Source: an uncultured Rubellimicrobium sp.
Lineage (GTDB): Bacteria; Pseudomonadota; Alphaproteobacteria; Rhodobacterales; Rhodobacteraceae
Assembly: GCA_902805995.1 (NCBI GenBank)
Contig: CADCUU010000054.1
Coordinates: 1-18,425, forward strand
Direction: 5' to 3'
DNA length: 18,425 nucleotides
Each line of letters starts with the position of its first letter. Within the stretch, counting starts at the first letter, position 1. Below are positions 8,127 through 15,554 of the stretch, piece by piece. The translations under genes were made by a program, and so were the position numbers. A model generated the notes under the pieces. The model did no database searches. It saw nothing but the letters and a program-made list of their open reading frames with translations, and was not told the origin of the DNA.

Positions 8127-8451
8127 AGAAACCCGCGGAGCCCTGCTGGTGCTGCGGGTGCATGAGCCCCGGCTCGACGCCGCCAACGCCCCCGCCTTGC
8201 GCGAGGCGTTGATCCGGCAGGTGGATGCCGGACACGACCGCATCGTGCTCGACCTGTCCGAGTCCGACTTCATGGACAGCTCGGGCCTGGGCGCGCTGGT
8301 CTCCTGCCTCAAGCGCCTGGGCTCGCGCGGGGCGCTGGCCGTCGTGGGGACGAAGGGCGAGGTGGCGCGGCTGTTCCGGCTCACGCGCATGGACCGGGTC
8401 TTTGCGCTGCATCCGGACCTGGAAACCGCGGTAAGGCAGTTGGAAGGGTAG
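8113..8451 (+). CDS. STAS-domain anti-anti-sigma factor (RsbV/SpoIIAA/RbaV type)
   Basis: This is a 112-residue protein that is almost entirely one STAS domain. The ATG at 8113 has GGAGG nine bases upstream and overlaps the end of the phosphatase gene by 14 bases, which indicates translational coupling. The strand-helix signature is clear: RIVLDLSESDFMDSSGLGALVSCLKRL. The DSSGLG motif (residues 55-60) contains the serine, most likely S57, that the partner kinase phosphorylates in this family. In the known mechanism the unphosphorylated form binds the anti-sigma kinase and frees its target, and the PP2C phosphatase regenerates that form. The adjacent HATPase gene supplies the kinase. Two of the three partners are intact here. 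Confidence 0.93.
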   Translation: MNVTEETRGALLVLRVHEPRLDAANAPALREALIRQVDAGHDRIVLDLSESDFMDSSGLGALVSCLKRLGSRGALAVVGTKGEVARLFRLTRMDRVFALHPDLETAVRQLEG

Positions 8452-8458
8452 GGGTGTC

Positions 8459-8893
8459 ATGGCCAACTCCGCGACCTGGATCATCAACAGCGACCTGCAG
8501 GCGATGACCCCGGTCGCTCAGGCCGTGCGCGAACTCGCTCTGCCGGTCATCGGGGACGAAGGCGCAGGCGATCTTGAACTCGCCATCGTCGAGGCCATCA
8601 GCAACGTGATCCGGCATGGCTACGGGCCCGTGGGAGGGCCCGTCAAAGTGGAGGCCGAGGCCGTGCCCGGCGACGGCGTGACCATTCGTGTCCATGACTG
8701 GGGCCGCCCCATTCCCGGCGATGCCCTGGCCGGGGCAGGCCTCAGCCGCTTCGACTTCGATCCTGACGATCTCGATGCGATCCCGTCAGGCGGCATGGGC
8801 CTGTCGCTCATCACCGCCGTCATGGACGATGTCGCCTATCGATCCGATGGAGGCCAGAATGTCCTGACCCTGCGCCGAGGCCTGCGGGACTAA
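8459..8893 (+). CDS. HATPase anti-sigma factor / serine kinase (RsbW/SpoIIAB/RbaW type)
   Basis: This is a 144-residue GHKL ATPase that starts seven bases after the STAS stop. The N-box is ELAIVEAISNVIRHGY with E45 and N49. The G1 box is VHDWGRPIP with D80 and G82. The G2 box is SGGMGLSLI (110-118). This compact form, without a dimerisation domain, is typical of anti-sigma kinases that phosphorylate the STAS partner and bind either it or a sigma factor. No sigma factor gene adjoins it, so its output target lies elsewhere. The arrangement resembles the rba partner-switching genes of Rhodobacter capsulatus, which affect gene-transfer-agent production and stationary-phase survival; that link is by family and is not proven. 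The gene ends 11 bases before convergent galU. Confidence 0.92.
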   Translation: MANSATWIINSDLQAMTPVAQAVRELALPVIGDEGAGDLELAIVEAISNVIRHGYGPVGGPVKVEAEAVPGDGVTIRVHDWGRPIPGDALAGAGLSRFDFDPDDLDAIPSGGMGLSLITAVMDDVAYRSDGGQNVLTLRRGLRD

Positions 8894-8904
8894 AGAGCGG
8901 AGCC

Positions 8905-9783
8905 TCATGCCCCTAGGGAGGAGCGCAGGTGCGCGCGCAGTTGCGGCCCGTAGTCGGGATGCTCCAGGCCCATGTCCACGGTGGCCTCCAGAAAGCCCAT
9001 CTTGGAGCCGCAGTCGTAACGGCGTCCCCTGTATCGGAACGCCTCCACGCCTGTTCCGGGGATGAGTTGGCGGATCGCGTCGGTCAGCTGGATCTCGCCC
9101 CCCCGGCCGGGAGGCAGGGTGGCCAGGACGCCCATCACCTCGGGACGCAGGATATAGCGCCCGACGACGGCGAGGTTCGAGGGGGCCTCGCCCTTGGGCG
9201 GCTTCTCCACCATGTCGGTCACGGGCGCCGAGCCGCCTTCGCCGGGGTCCTGGGCCGCGACCACGCCATAGCTGCCGATGTCCTCGAGCGGCACCGGATT
9301 GACGGCCAGCACGCTGCGGCCCGTGGCGCGCTGCACTTCGGCCATCTGCGCGAGCACCGGAGGGTCGCCCCGCATCAGGTCGTCGGCCAGGAGCACGGCG
9401 AAGGGCTCGTCGTCGCCGATGAGAGGTGCCGCACAGTGGACGGCGTGGCCCAGGCCCAGCGCCTCGGGCTGGCGGATGTAGATGCATGTCACATGCGGCG
9501 GGATGATGGTCCGAAGCTCCTCGGCCACCGTCTCGCGCCCCTTTTCCCTCAGGAGACGGTCGAGTTCGGGCGTGGCGTCGAAATGGTCGGCGATGGCGCG
9601 CTTCGTGCGGCCTGTCACGAAGATGAGCTGGGTCACTCCGGCTGCGATCGCCTCCTCCACCGCGAACTGGATGAGCGGCTTGTCGATGACGGTCAGCATC
9701 TCCTTGGGCTGTGCCTTGGTGGCCGGCAGAAACCGCGTCCCGAGCCCCGCCACGGGAAAGATCGCCTTTGTCAGAGGTTTCAT
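8905..9783 (-). CDS. galU: UTP-glucose-1-phosphate uridylyltransferase
   Basis: The ATG at 9783 has AGGAG seven bases upstream. It gives 292 residues, a normal GalU length; longer upstream starts lack support. The enzyme joins UTP and glucose-1-phosphate to UDP-glucose plus pyrophosphate in the cytoplasm. The nucleotide-binding opening FPVAGLGTRFLPATKAQPKEM sits at residues 9-29. Further motifs are FVTGRTKRAIADHFD, the metal-binding LLADDLM, MVEKPP, GEIQLTDAI and YDCGSKMGFLEA near the C-terminus. UDP-glucose is the donor for periplasmic glucans, exopolysaccharide and lipopolysaccharide cores, so the gene fits a region with OpgC-type and glycanase genes, although it is separated from them by the signalling operon. 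It is a monocistronic minus-strand gene; no promoter was confidently identified in 9784-9959. Confidence 0.95.
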   Translation of the reverse strand: MKPLTKAIFPVAGLGTRFLPATKAQPKEMLTVIDKPLIQFAVEEAIAAGVTQLIFVTGRTKRAIADHFDATPELDRLLREKGRETVAEELRTIIPPHVTCIYIRQPEALGLGHAVHCAAPLIGDDEPFAVLLADDLMRGDPPVLAQMAEVQRATGRSVLAVNPVPLEDIGSYGVVAAQDPGEGGSAPVTDMVEKPPKGEAPSNLAVVGRYILRPEVMGVLATLPPGRGGEIQLTDAIRQLIPGTGVEAFRYRGRRYDCGSKMGFLEATVDMGLEHPDYGPQLRAHLRSSLGA

Positions 9784-9959
9784 GATGCGTCTCCTGGATC
9801 GGGCTGATGCTGGGCATTTCCGCCATGCGGAGCCCGCACGGCGTCGTGCAAAGTATGGTGCAGCTTGCCTGCGGGGCAACTTTGTCGCCGCGGACGGTTG
9901 AACTCTTGCTGGTTGGCAAGTCGTCCCTACCATCACGACCTGCCGTTCAGGAGAAGATC

Positions 9960-10565
9960 GTGACACTTGCTCAGTCCCGTTGGACCGTCCTCCTTGCGAC
10001 GACCCTTCTTTACTCCACGCTCCCGACCCCGGGGCGGGCCGACGGCGAGGTTTGGGGGCTCGACATCTCCGAAAGCTCGACGGGCGGGGTGCTGAGCGCC
10101 TCGCGGGGCGACTTGGGCTTCGGAGCGACCGTGACCGACTATGAGGGCGGCGTGAGCGCGGGGCTGAGCCTGAGCCGGAGCCTGCCCTACACCTTTGGCG
10201 TCGAGGGGCTGCAACTCTCGGCCGGAGGGGGCCTGGGCTTCTCCTATGACGACGAGGAGAACGGCTTCTCGGACCCCAAGGTCGGGCTGTCGGCAGGGGT
10301 CCAGCGCTATCGCCCGACCGAGTTCGGCAGCATCTTCTGGCAGGTCAGCTTCAGCACGATCAGCCAGGCCCGTTTCACGCAACTTCAGATCGGATTCGAC
10401 GAGCCCGGCCTGAGCCTCGCGGTCTCGTACGGCGCCAGCACGGAGTACGAGGAATCGAGCATCTCAGTCAGCAAGCGACTTCGAGAGTCGCCGGTTAGCC
10501 TCCGGGTTGGCTGGCGCGTCAATGCGGAAGAGGTGTTTGTCGGGTTCACGGTCAATACGTACTGA
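9960..10565 (+). CDS. Exported protein of unknown function, probable small outer-membrane beta-barrel
   Basis: The frame is open from 9807, but the GTG at 9960 is preferred. AGGAGA lies five bases before it, and it yields a Sec signal peptide with a hydrophobic core (TVLLATTLLYSTL) and cleavage after GRA (residue ~28). The 201-residue product then shows alternating polar/hydrophobic strands rich in Gly, Ser and aromatics (GLSLSRSLPYTFGV, LSLAVSYGAS, VSLRVGWRV, VFVGFTVNTY). The C-terminal strand ends in an aromatic residue, as is usual for outer-membrane barrels. No named family is recognised. Its base composition matches the core genome, so the lower-GC region starts just after it. It is divergent from galU, with 176 bases between. 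Confidence 0.7.
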   Translation: MTLAQSRWTVLLATTLLYSTLPTPGRADGEVWGLDISESSTGGVLSASRGDLGFGATVTDYEGGVSAGLSLSRSLPYTFGVEGLQLSAGGGLGFSYDDEENGFSDPKVGLSAGVQRYRPTEFGSIFWQVSFSTISQARFTQLQIGFDEPGLSLAVSYGASTEYEESSISVSKRLRESPVSLRVGWRVNAEEVFVGFTVNTY

Positions 10566-10867
10566 GGGACGGGACAGGCCTGACGTAGGTCGCAGAATGT
10601 CCTTGGCGGCTTTCTCTCATGTTGCAGGAAATCTTCTGAAACTGGTCAACGAGGTCAGTGTGACCTCCGAGTCCTTTCCTGGCGCAGAACCGTCAGACTC
10701 AACCACGCTCCAGACAGACAGCAGAATCTAAGGACTTCTGTAGGCTCCTCCTACTTCCAGGACCTATGAACACATGAGGCAGCGGGTATCTCCGACGAAC
10801 ACCACTGTCCTTTACCTTGTGGTCAGCTCCGCGCATCCATGGGCATGCCGCCCATCAGAGGTCACCC
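10566..10867. other. Gap without a convincing gene; left edge of the lower-GC region
   Basis: Base composition falls visibly here compared with the genes to the left. Only short open frames without ribosome-binding sites or protein-like composition are present. A GAGGT at 10858-10862 serves the next gene. No promoter, terminator or repeat was seen. Confidence 0.5.
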
Positions 10868-11460
10868 ATGCCTTGGCTTCCTTTCTACGCCAAGACCTCT
10901 GACTTGCCGCTGCTGTATAATATCCTCACCTCAGAGGCTGATCTGGCGCTCCTGGTGCCGGTGGAAGGTGACCTCTGGAGGGCCACCCTCGACTTCGCCT
11001 TGGGCCAGGATGATCGCTTTTCCCTGTGGCATGTGCCTGGCGGACCCTTGCCTTTGATGCCCTACAACGTTGCCGAGGCTGTCGGGTGATCAAGGACCTC
11101 TTTGCTGGCTGGAGACATCTCCGGTTCGTCGATGGTCAGCCCTTCTTCGGTAACCCTCCCAGGCTGCTGTGGCTTGAGTTGCACGTCCACGCGAAGCAGC
11201 CCGCGATCAGTCTGGGCATGTCACGCTTCGAGTGGATCGGGAACTACTTCGCCGGGCTTGGAGACGCGGCGCCCGAGGTCACAAGAAAGCGCTGGGCGAA
11301 GCTTCGCGGCGGGTTTTCCAAGCTTGCTCCACGCGTCCCTCGCGGCGCCATCGACAGGGAGCGAAAACCGGAGGTGTTTGCCTCGCCCGGTGCGCTGGAG
11401 AAGTTGAGGGCAGACGAAAAGGCAGACAAGATCCCAGGATGGAAGCGCCATGGGTCCTGA
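10868..11460 (+). pseudogene. Uncharacterised cytosolic protein gene broken by a one-base frameshift near 11086
   Basis: The first frame begins at ATG 10868 (GAGGT five bases before) and ends at TGA 11087-11089. The second frame picks up at 11086 and runs to TGA at 11458-11460. Both halves are protein-like: FYAKTSDLPLLYNILTSEAD and SLWHVPGGPLPLMPYN in the first, then LFAGWRHLRFV, LLWLELHVHAK, MSRFEWIGNYFAG and PEVTRKRWAKLRG in the second. Adding one G to the GGG at 11084-11086 joins them as AEAVG-VIKDLFAGW into a single 197-residue chain. There is no signal peptide or membrane helix, and the C-terminus is Lys/Arg-rich and basic. No family is recognised. It could be a recent null mutation or a homopolymer sequencing error. 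Composition is lower in GC than the flanks. Confidence 0.6.
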
Positions 11461-11484
11461 TTGTAACCTTGGCTTGAAACAGCA

Positions 11485-11504
11485 AGGGCCAGTCTCACGG
11501 CCCT
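11485..11504. terminator. Short hairpin between the frameshifted gene and the next minus-strand gene
   Basis: AGGGCC (11485-11490) and GGCCCT (11499-11504) form a six-base perfect stem with an eight-base loop. It lies between the 3' ends of two convergent genes. No T-tract follows on either strand, so intrinsic termination is weakly supported. Confidence 0.25.
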
Positions 11505-11536
11505 AGCAAGAAGCCCCGCGAGCTCGACAGTTCTGT

Positions 11537-12016
11537 CTATTCTGCCGTGACGCTGGTCACCCGCCACGTGCCTGGAAGGAAGGAAACACTGCTAACCCCA
11601 CTAGGGGGCAGGTCGCACGGCTTATGGTTCGCTGCACTGAAAGCCTGTCCATACTCTTCGGACTCCGTTCTGGACAGCACGCCCATGAAATCCAGCAGCA
11701 CTTCGGACCGGCGCATTGCCGTACGGTAGCATGTCTCGCCGTCCACGGTGACAATCTCGACAGTCACATCCTCTGTCACGCTGGACAGCCCCTGCGCAGT
11801 GACCTCCGCGTCAGCATCTGGAGCCCCGATCATTGCAAGAAAGGCGGGCAAGTAACGATCAGGTTCGCCATGCAGGTTCAGTGTGTTCTCTTCAGCGTCA
11901 CTTGGCACGGACAGCACTAGAGACTGGTCCTCGGCCTCCCATAAAGCGTCGGCCCAGATTGGAGCTTCCGCGGCCAACGCCGTTACTGCTGTGGTGAAAG
12001 CTACAACCTTGAGCAT
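11537..12016 (-). CDS. Small exported protein of unknown function
   Basis: The frame is open from 12106, but the ATG at 12016 is preferred because it starts a signal peptide: MLKVVAFTTAVTALAAEA, with cleavage after AEA or slightly later at ADA. The product is 159 residues. The mature part is acidic, and two cysteines (GETCYRT and HKPCDLP) could form a disulfide. The body reads as alternating strands (SLVLSVP, VTVEIVTVDG, VSSVSFLPGTWRVTSVTAE), suggesting a small beta-sandwich. A degenerate AAGGACGAG precedes the start. No family is recognised. It sits in the lower-GC region beside tRNA-Ser and is convergent with the frameshifted gene. Confidence 0.6.
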   Translation of the reverse strand: MLKVVAFTTAVTALAAEAPIWADALWEAEDQSLVLSVPSDAEENTLNLHGEPDRYLPAFLAMIGAPDADAEVTAQGLSSVTEDVTVEIVTVDGETCYRTAMRRSEVLLDFMGVLSRTESEEYGQAFSAANHKPCDLPPSGVSSVSFLPGTWRVTSVTAE

Positions 12017-12647
12017 GGCGGCACTCGTCCTTCGGAACAAAGCATCTAGGAAGGCCAGGGCTGTCGTATCGACACGAGCTGCAAGTCGGCGCTCAGGTCG
12101 CGCCAATTGTCATGTACAAGTGTCACTGGTCTCTCTGTGGAACCAATCATTAAGCCCCGCGCCCTGTTCCAGCGCTACCGTTCCGTGGTGCAAATCTGGA
12201 GGAGAGTCGTTGCAGGGCTGTCACGCTGTCCGCAGTTCAACTGTTTTCGAGGGGACTCCTACGTGGCAACGACTCCGCCAAGAGGGCCGTTCAATGGACC
12301 GATGTAGATGTCTTCCACGCTGCCCAGCTTAGGCAAACGACAATAATCACCAGCGGGCAGCGCCAGTGCGTCGACAGGGTGGGCTGACGCGTGATTGCCC
12401 TCCGACAGTTCTTGCGGGCGGCTAAAGCCGAGGGGCGGCTAGCGACGTGGAGAGAAACAATCGTCTCAGAAGTGCTATCACTCGGCCTGCTCGACCGAAC
12501 TTCTTGTCCCAGCACACGTCAGTCACGCCAGTCGGCGGCAGCTCACCAGCTTGCTGAGCTAACTCAGGACGTGGATGACTGGTTCAAGGATCAGGCTTCG
12601 GGACGCGGACTGGACATCTGCAGCGGTGGGATGAGCGCCAGGCGGGC
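12017..12647. other. Long gap without a convincing gene
   Basis: No frame here has a good start, ribosome-binding site and protein-like sequence together. The best candidate is a GTG-started plus-strand frame at 12391-12651 (86 codons). It begins with a helical stretch (LRQFLRAAKAEGRLATWRE) but becomes low in order, lacks a clear ribosome-binding site, and overlaps the end of the CAP gene by four bases. It may be a gene remnant. No tRNA, repeat array or hairpin terminator was seen. Confidence 0.4.
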
Positions 12648-13145
12648 TTAGCATCCATCGGCGAAGACTAGGACCCAATAGCCTCCGGACTGCCCCAAGC
12701 CGTATGCGCCATAGTTTTCGCCAAGCATGTTCCGGCGATGACCTGACGATGCCATCCACCCGTCGAAAGTGGACTGTGCAGTCCGTTGCCCCCAGGCGAT
12801 GTTCTCGGCAAAGTACCCGCGGCCTCGGCAGCCGGCCGCGCGAACGCGAGTGCTGACCGTCGATCCATCGCGCCCTTGGTGCGAAAAGTAGCCATGTCGG
12901 GCCATATCTTCAGCGAAGGCTTGGGCGGCGCCGGTCAGGTGAGCATCCTGGCGCAGAGCGCCCAAGCCGCTTTGTGACCGAACTTGGTTCAACGCGTCGC
13001 CAAAACTCATGCCTGCGGAACTTGAAACCAGAGTGGCTGGCCCATCTGCTAGAAGCAAGTCTGCTTGCTGAGCGAGTGTCGCAGAACCGAGAAGAAACAT
13101 GGCGCCCGTAAGAACAGGAGCCCACAGGCCAGAAAGGCGCTTCAT
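12648..13145 (-). CDS. Exported CAP-domain (SCP/PR1-like) protein
   Basis: The start is ATG 13145, preceded by a GAGG-type ribosome-binding site; an upstream GTG/ATG region would add a non-hydrophobic leader. The product is 165 residues. Residues 1-25 are a signal peptide (hydrophobic VLTGAMFLLGSATLA). Residues ~50-165 form a CAP domain: NQVRSQSGLGAL, FAEDMARHGYFSHQ, FAENIAWG and SGHRRNML, then the C-terminal strand YWVLVFADGC. The cavity residues usual for bacterial CAP proteins are present (H84 or H89, E114, H136). Cys106 and Cys165 may form a disulfide. Bacterial members are secreted or periplasmic and poorly understood. It lies in the lower-GC region. Confidence 0.87.
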   Translation of the reverse strand: MKRLSGLWAPVLTGAMFLLGSATLAQQADLLLADGPATLVSSSAGMSFGDALNQVRSQSGLGALRQDAHLTGAAQAFAEDMARHGYFSHQGRDGSTVSTRVRAAGCRGRGYFAENIAWGQRTAQSTFDGWMASSGHRRNMLGENYGAYGLGQSGGYWVLVFADGC

Positions 13146-13893
13146 CACATCCCTCAGTTCAGGTTCGCCATTTCTTGGTCCGGGAACGGACCCGAGAGCA
13201 GTAGCCGTCACGACTCAGGCAGTTCAATGGCGAGCACATGGCGCAAGCAGGTAATGGCGCCGTTTCGCTATATCGTGCGCGGGACCCCGCCCGCGAACTG
13301 ATCGGCGTCATGCCGATCCCCGGGAAGAGCACGTCGCATCAGCTACGTCGCAGCGCAGAAGACGCTCGCGCCCGGCAGCCACCGGGGACCGTCGACGGGG
13401 CATGCTAAGCGTAGAATGCAAGCGAGGGCTTCGCATCTCGGGAGCGTACTAGGCGGAGCACGACCCTAGGGTCTTCCGTTCCGGTCTGCCTAACAGAGGG
13501 CAGGCAAGCTCTGGCAGCGCCAGGTCGCGTGACCGGCAGTTCCCGGACGTGCGCGCATCCGCAATTCAGATCATGGGGGCGGGGGCGTCAAACCTTGGGA
13601 CGAGCCCAAGCAGCAACCGATATAAGCAGCGAGCGTCTTCGCTGACCCTGTTCTTCTGAGGGACCCAGTTCCTAGCGCGCGTGCGCGCGAGGGGAGCGCC
13701 CCATTTGAGGTTGTTGGACGAAGAGCAGCGATGTGGAACCAGACCTCACCAGAGCGGATGTGAATGCCTCGCTGCCGCGGTTTCTAAGCCCTCTCCAGGG
13801 TAGACACCGCAAAAGGGTGCGAGGACTAGCGGGGGGATCAGGTCCGCAGTGCTTTAAATTACAATAGCGAAACAATGAATTAGGCGAATGTAG
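13146..13893. other. About 750 bases of gene-free DNA between the CAP gene and tRNA-Ser
   Basis: No protein-like frame was found on either strand. A perfect six-base inverted repeat with a five-base loop (CTTGGG/CCCAAG, 13594-13610) and a GC alternating palindrome near 13675-13690 are the only structures noticed. This DNA lies immediately beyond the 3' (CCA) end of the tRNA, where integrative elements usually insert. No copy of the tRNA 3' end was found inside it. Confidence 0.5.
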
Positions 13894-13983
13894 TGGCGGA
13901 GAGACAGGGATTCGAACCCTGGGAAGGCTTGCACCCTCAACGGTTTTCGAGACCGCCCCGTTCGACCGCTCCGGCATCTCTCC
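13894..13983 (-). tRNA. tRNA-Ser(CGA): tRNA-Ser, anticodon CGA
   Basis: The minus strand reads GGAGAGA at the 5' end (13983-13977), pairing with TCTCTCC at the 3' side, then G and an encoded CCA (13896-13894). The anticodon loop CTCGAAA gives anticodon CGA (plus-strand TCG at 13947-13949), which reads UCG codons. A long variable arm (GAGGGTGCAAGCCTTC region) and the T-loop GGTTCGAATCC are present, as expected for a class II serine tRNA of 90 bases. Confidence 0.96.
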
Positions 13984-13996
13984 GCGGCCGAGGCCC

Positions 13997-14025
13997 GATC
14001 TAGTGCCAGCCGCTGGCGGGCGCAA
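13997..14025 (-). promoter_or_regulatory. Candidate promoter of tRNA-Ser
   Basis: On the minus strand, TTGCGC (14025-14020) and TAGATC (14002-13997) are 17 bases apart. The -10-like element ends 13 bases before the tRNA 5' end, a sensible position for a short tRNA leader. Both hexamers match consensus only partly. Confidence 0.35.
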
Positions 14026-14158
14026 CCCCCTTCGAAAGGACTCCTCCGATCTGACAATCCCGAAAGCCACCACCTCGTCGCTTGGCAGGGCCTCCGCCTA
14101 CGCCTATCTCGGACTGATCCGGCCGCCGCGCGCGGCGCATCAGCAGAGCCGTTCCCCC

Positions 14159-15022
14159 ATGGTCCTTCGCATCGCCGCCCTCGCCCTGCTGCTCGGCACC
14201 GGCTCCGTCCTCGCCCAGACGGCCTCGCCAACGCCCGACTCTACGACGCCGGCCTCCGTCCCCCAGGACATCCTCGCGATCCATGCAGCGCTTCGCCTGC
14301 CCGAGGTGATCGCGATCATGGCGGAGGAGGGGATCGCCGACGGCGTTGGCATGGCCGAGTCGCTCTTCCCGTCTGGCCAAGTCCCGCAGCAATGGACCGA
14401 GATGGTCGAATCCATCTATCTGACCCCGGAGATGGAGGCCCAGGTCCTCGCCGACCTCACCGAGTCGCTGGAGGGGGAGGACATTGCCGCCATCCGCGCC
14501 TTTGTCGAATCCGCCCCCGGCCAGCAGATGGCCGAGCTGGAGATCGCCGCCCGCCGTGCCATGATCGACGAGGAAGTGGAGCAGGCCGCCAAGGAAGCCG
14601 CCGCCGTTGCCTTGGCCGACGACGCGCCCCGCCTCGCCCTCCTGCGCCGCTACGCCGAAGCCAACGACCTCGTAGAGGCCAATGTCGCGGGCGCGATGAA
14701 CTCGAACTACGCCTACTTCATGGGCCTCCTCGACGGCGGCGCCATGCAGCGCGAGATGACCGAAACCGACGTCCTCTCCGACATCTGGTCGCAGGAGCCG
14801 CAGATCCGCGCCGACACGGTGGAGTGGGTCTACTCCTTCCTGCTCAAGGCCTACGAGCCCGCCTCCGACGCCGACATTGAGGCGATGATCGCGTTCTCCG
14901 AATCCGACCCGGGCCGCGCCCTCAACCGCGCGCTGTTCGCCGCCTTCGACGCACGCTTCGTGGAAATCTCGCGCGCCCTGGGCCTCGCCGCCGCGCGCTA
15001 CATGACCACGAGCGAACTCTGA
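14159..15022 (+). CDS. Exported DUF2059-domain protein
   Basis: The frame is open from 14003, but ATG 14159 is chosen because it begins a clean signal peptide (VLRIAALALLLGTGSVLAQ, cleavage after VLA). This gives 287 residues. The mature protein is almost all helix and rich in Ala, Glu and Met. It holds two related halves: LTPEMEAQVLADLTESLEGEDIAAIRAFVESAPGQQM-type helices early, and SDADIEAMIAFSESDPGRALN late. DUF2059 proteins share the pattern of a helix, an F-x-x-S/T-x-x-G-x-x turn and further helices. The function of the family is unknown and the location is presumably periplasmic. The ribosome-binding site is weak. The gene ends four bases before a convergent lipoprotein gene. Confidence 0.8.
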   Translation: MVLRIAALALLLGTGSVLAQTASPTPDSTTPASVPQDILAIHAALRLPEVIAIMAEEGIADGVGMAESLFPSGQVPQQWTEMVESIYLTPEMEAQVLADLTESLEGEDIAAIRAFVESAPGQQMAELEIAARRAMIDEEVEQAAKEAAAVALADDAPRLALLRRYAEANDLVEANVAGAMNSNYAYFMGLLDGGAMQREMTETDVLSDIWSQEPQIRADTVEWVYSFLLKAYEPASDADIEAMIAFSESDPGRALNRALFAAFDARFVEISRALGLAAARYMTTSEL

Positions 15023-15026
15023 CGGC

Positions 15027-15341
15027 TCAGCGCCCGTAGAGCATCAGCGCCGTCACCAGCGCCGACGGGTTCGCCTCATAGAGCCCCAGGTCCCCACGAA
15101 GCTGGATCACCCGCGCGGGCCTGTCCTGCGGGGGCACGCCCGCCGCATCCATCGCGCGCACCAAGTTTGGCCCTGCGCCCACCTCGATCTCGTCCAGGAT
15201 GCCGGGAAAGGCGCCCTTCACGGCCACCTCGACCGCGCCGCGCCGCTGCGCCTCCGCGGGGTTCACCACCGCGCCGAGGTTCAGCCCCCCGGTGCAGGCG
15301 GTGAGCAAGAATAGAGCAGCCAAAAGCAGGGGTCGGAACAT
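15027..15341 (-). CDS. Small hypothetical lipoprotein
   Basis: This is a 104-residue protein from ATG 15341, with GGAGG nine bases upstream. The N-terminus is a lipoprotein signal with lipobox L-L-T-A-C (Cys16 as the lipidated residue), so it is anchored in a membrane facing the periplasm. The mature part has no recognised domain; it includes short amphipathic segments (VEVAVKGAFPGILDEIEV, NPSALVTALMLYG). It is convergent with the DUF2059 gene, with a four-base gap, and divergent from rplU. Confidence 0.75.
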   Translation of the reverse strand: MFRPLLLAALFLLTACTGGLNLGAVVNPAEAQRRGAVEVAVKGAFPGILDEIEVGAGPNLVRAMDAAGVPPQDRPARVIQLRGDLGLYEANPSALVTALMLYGR

Positions 15342-15362
15342 GGGGGCGCGCCTCCGGCGGTG

Positions 15363-15391
15363 TTGACTTCGCCCGCATCAGCGCAGATAAG
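15363..15391 (+). promoter_or_regulatory. Sigma-70-type promoter of rplU-rpmA
   Basis: TTGACT (15363-15368) and GATAAG (15386-15391) are separated by exactly 17 bases. Transcription would start near 15398 and give a leader of about 155 bases before rplU. Confidence 0.6.
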
Positions 15392-15457
15392 CCGCCATCC
15401 CGGCAAGCGGATTCGCCTGTGGGGTCGGTGTGGTTTACGCCACGCCATCATCATCAC

Positions 15458-15471
15458 CGCCCGAACGGGCG
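15458..15471 (+). promoter_or_regulatory. Hairpin in the rplU mRNA leader
   Basis: CGCCC (15458-15462), loop GAAC and GGGCG (15467-15471) form a perfect five-base GC stem within the ~155-base leader. Ribosomal-protein leaders often bind a ribosomal protein for autoregulation. No match to a named leader motif is claimed. Confidence 0.3.
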
Positions 15472-15554
15472 CGCTGTCCGAAGGCGGGGCCCCTGGTCCC
15501 ACGACACCCCGGGAACGGGGGGCCGCAGGACGCGGAACACGAAAAGGAAGACCG

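Noticed and set aside
6729..8390. A 553-codon open frame on the minus strand opposite the phosphatase and STAS genes
   Set aside because: High-GC codon bias keeps the opposite frame free of stops. The translation has no recognisable domain, while the plus strand encodes clear PP2C and STAS motifs.
12391..12651. An 86-codon plus-strand frame as a real gene
   Set aside because: GTG start without a clear ribosome-binding site and a disordered second half. It is kept only as a possible remnant in the gap entry.
10566..13893. Integrase gene or att direct repeat for the tRNA-Ser island
   Set aside because: No integrase-like frame exists in the window, and no second copy of the tRNA 3' end was found by eye.
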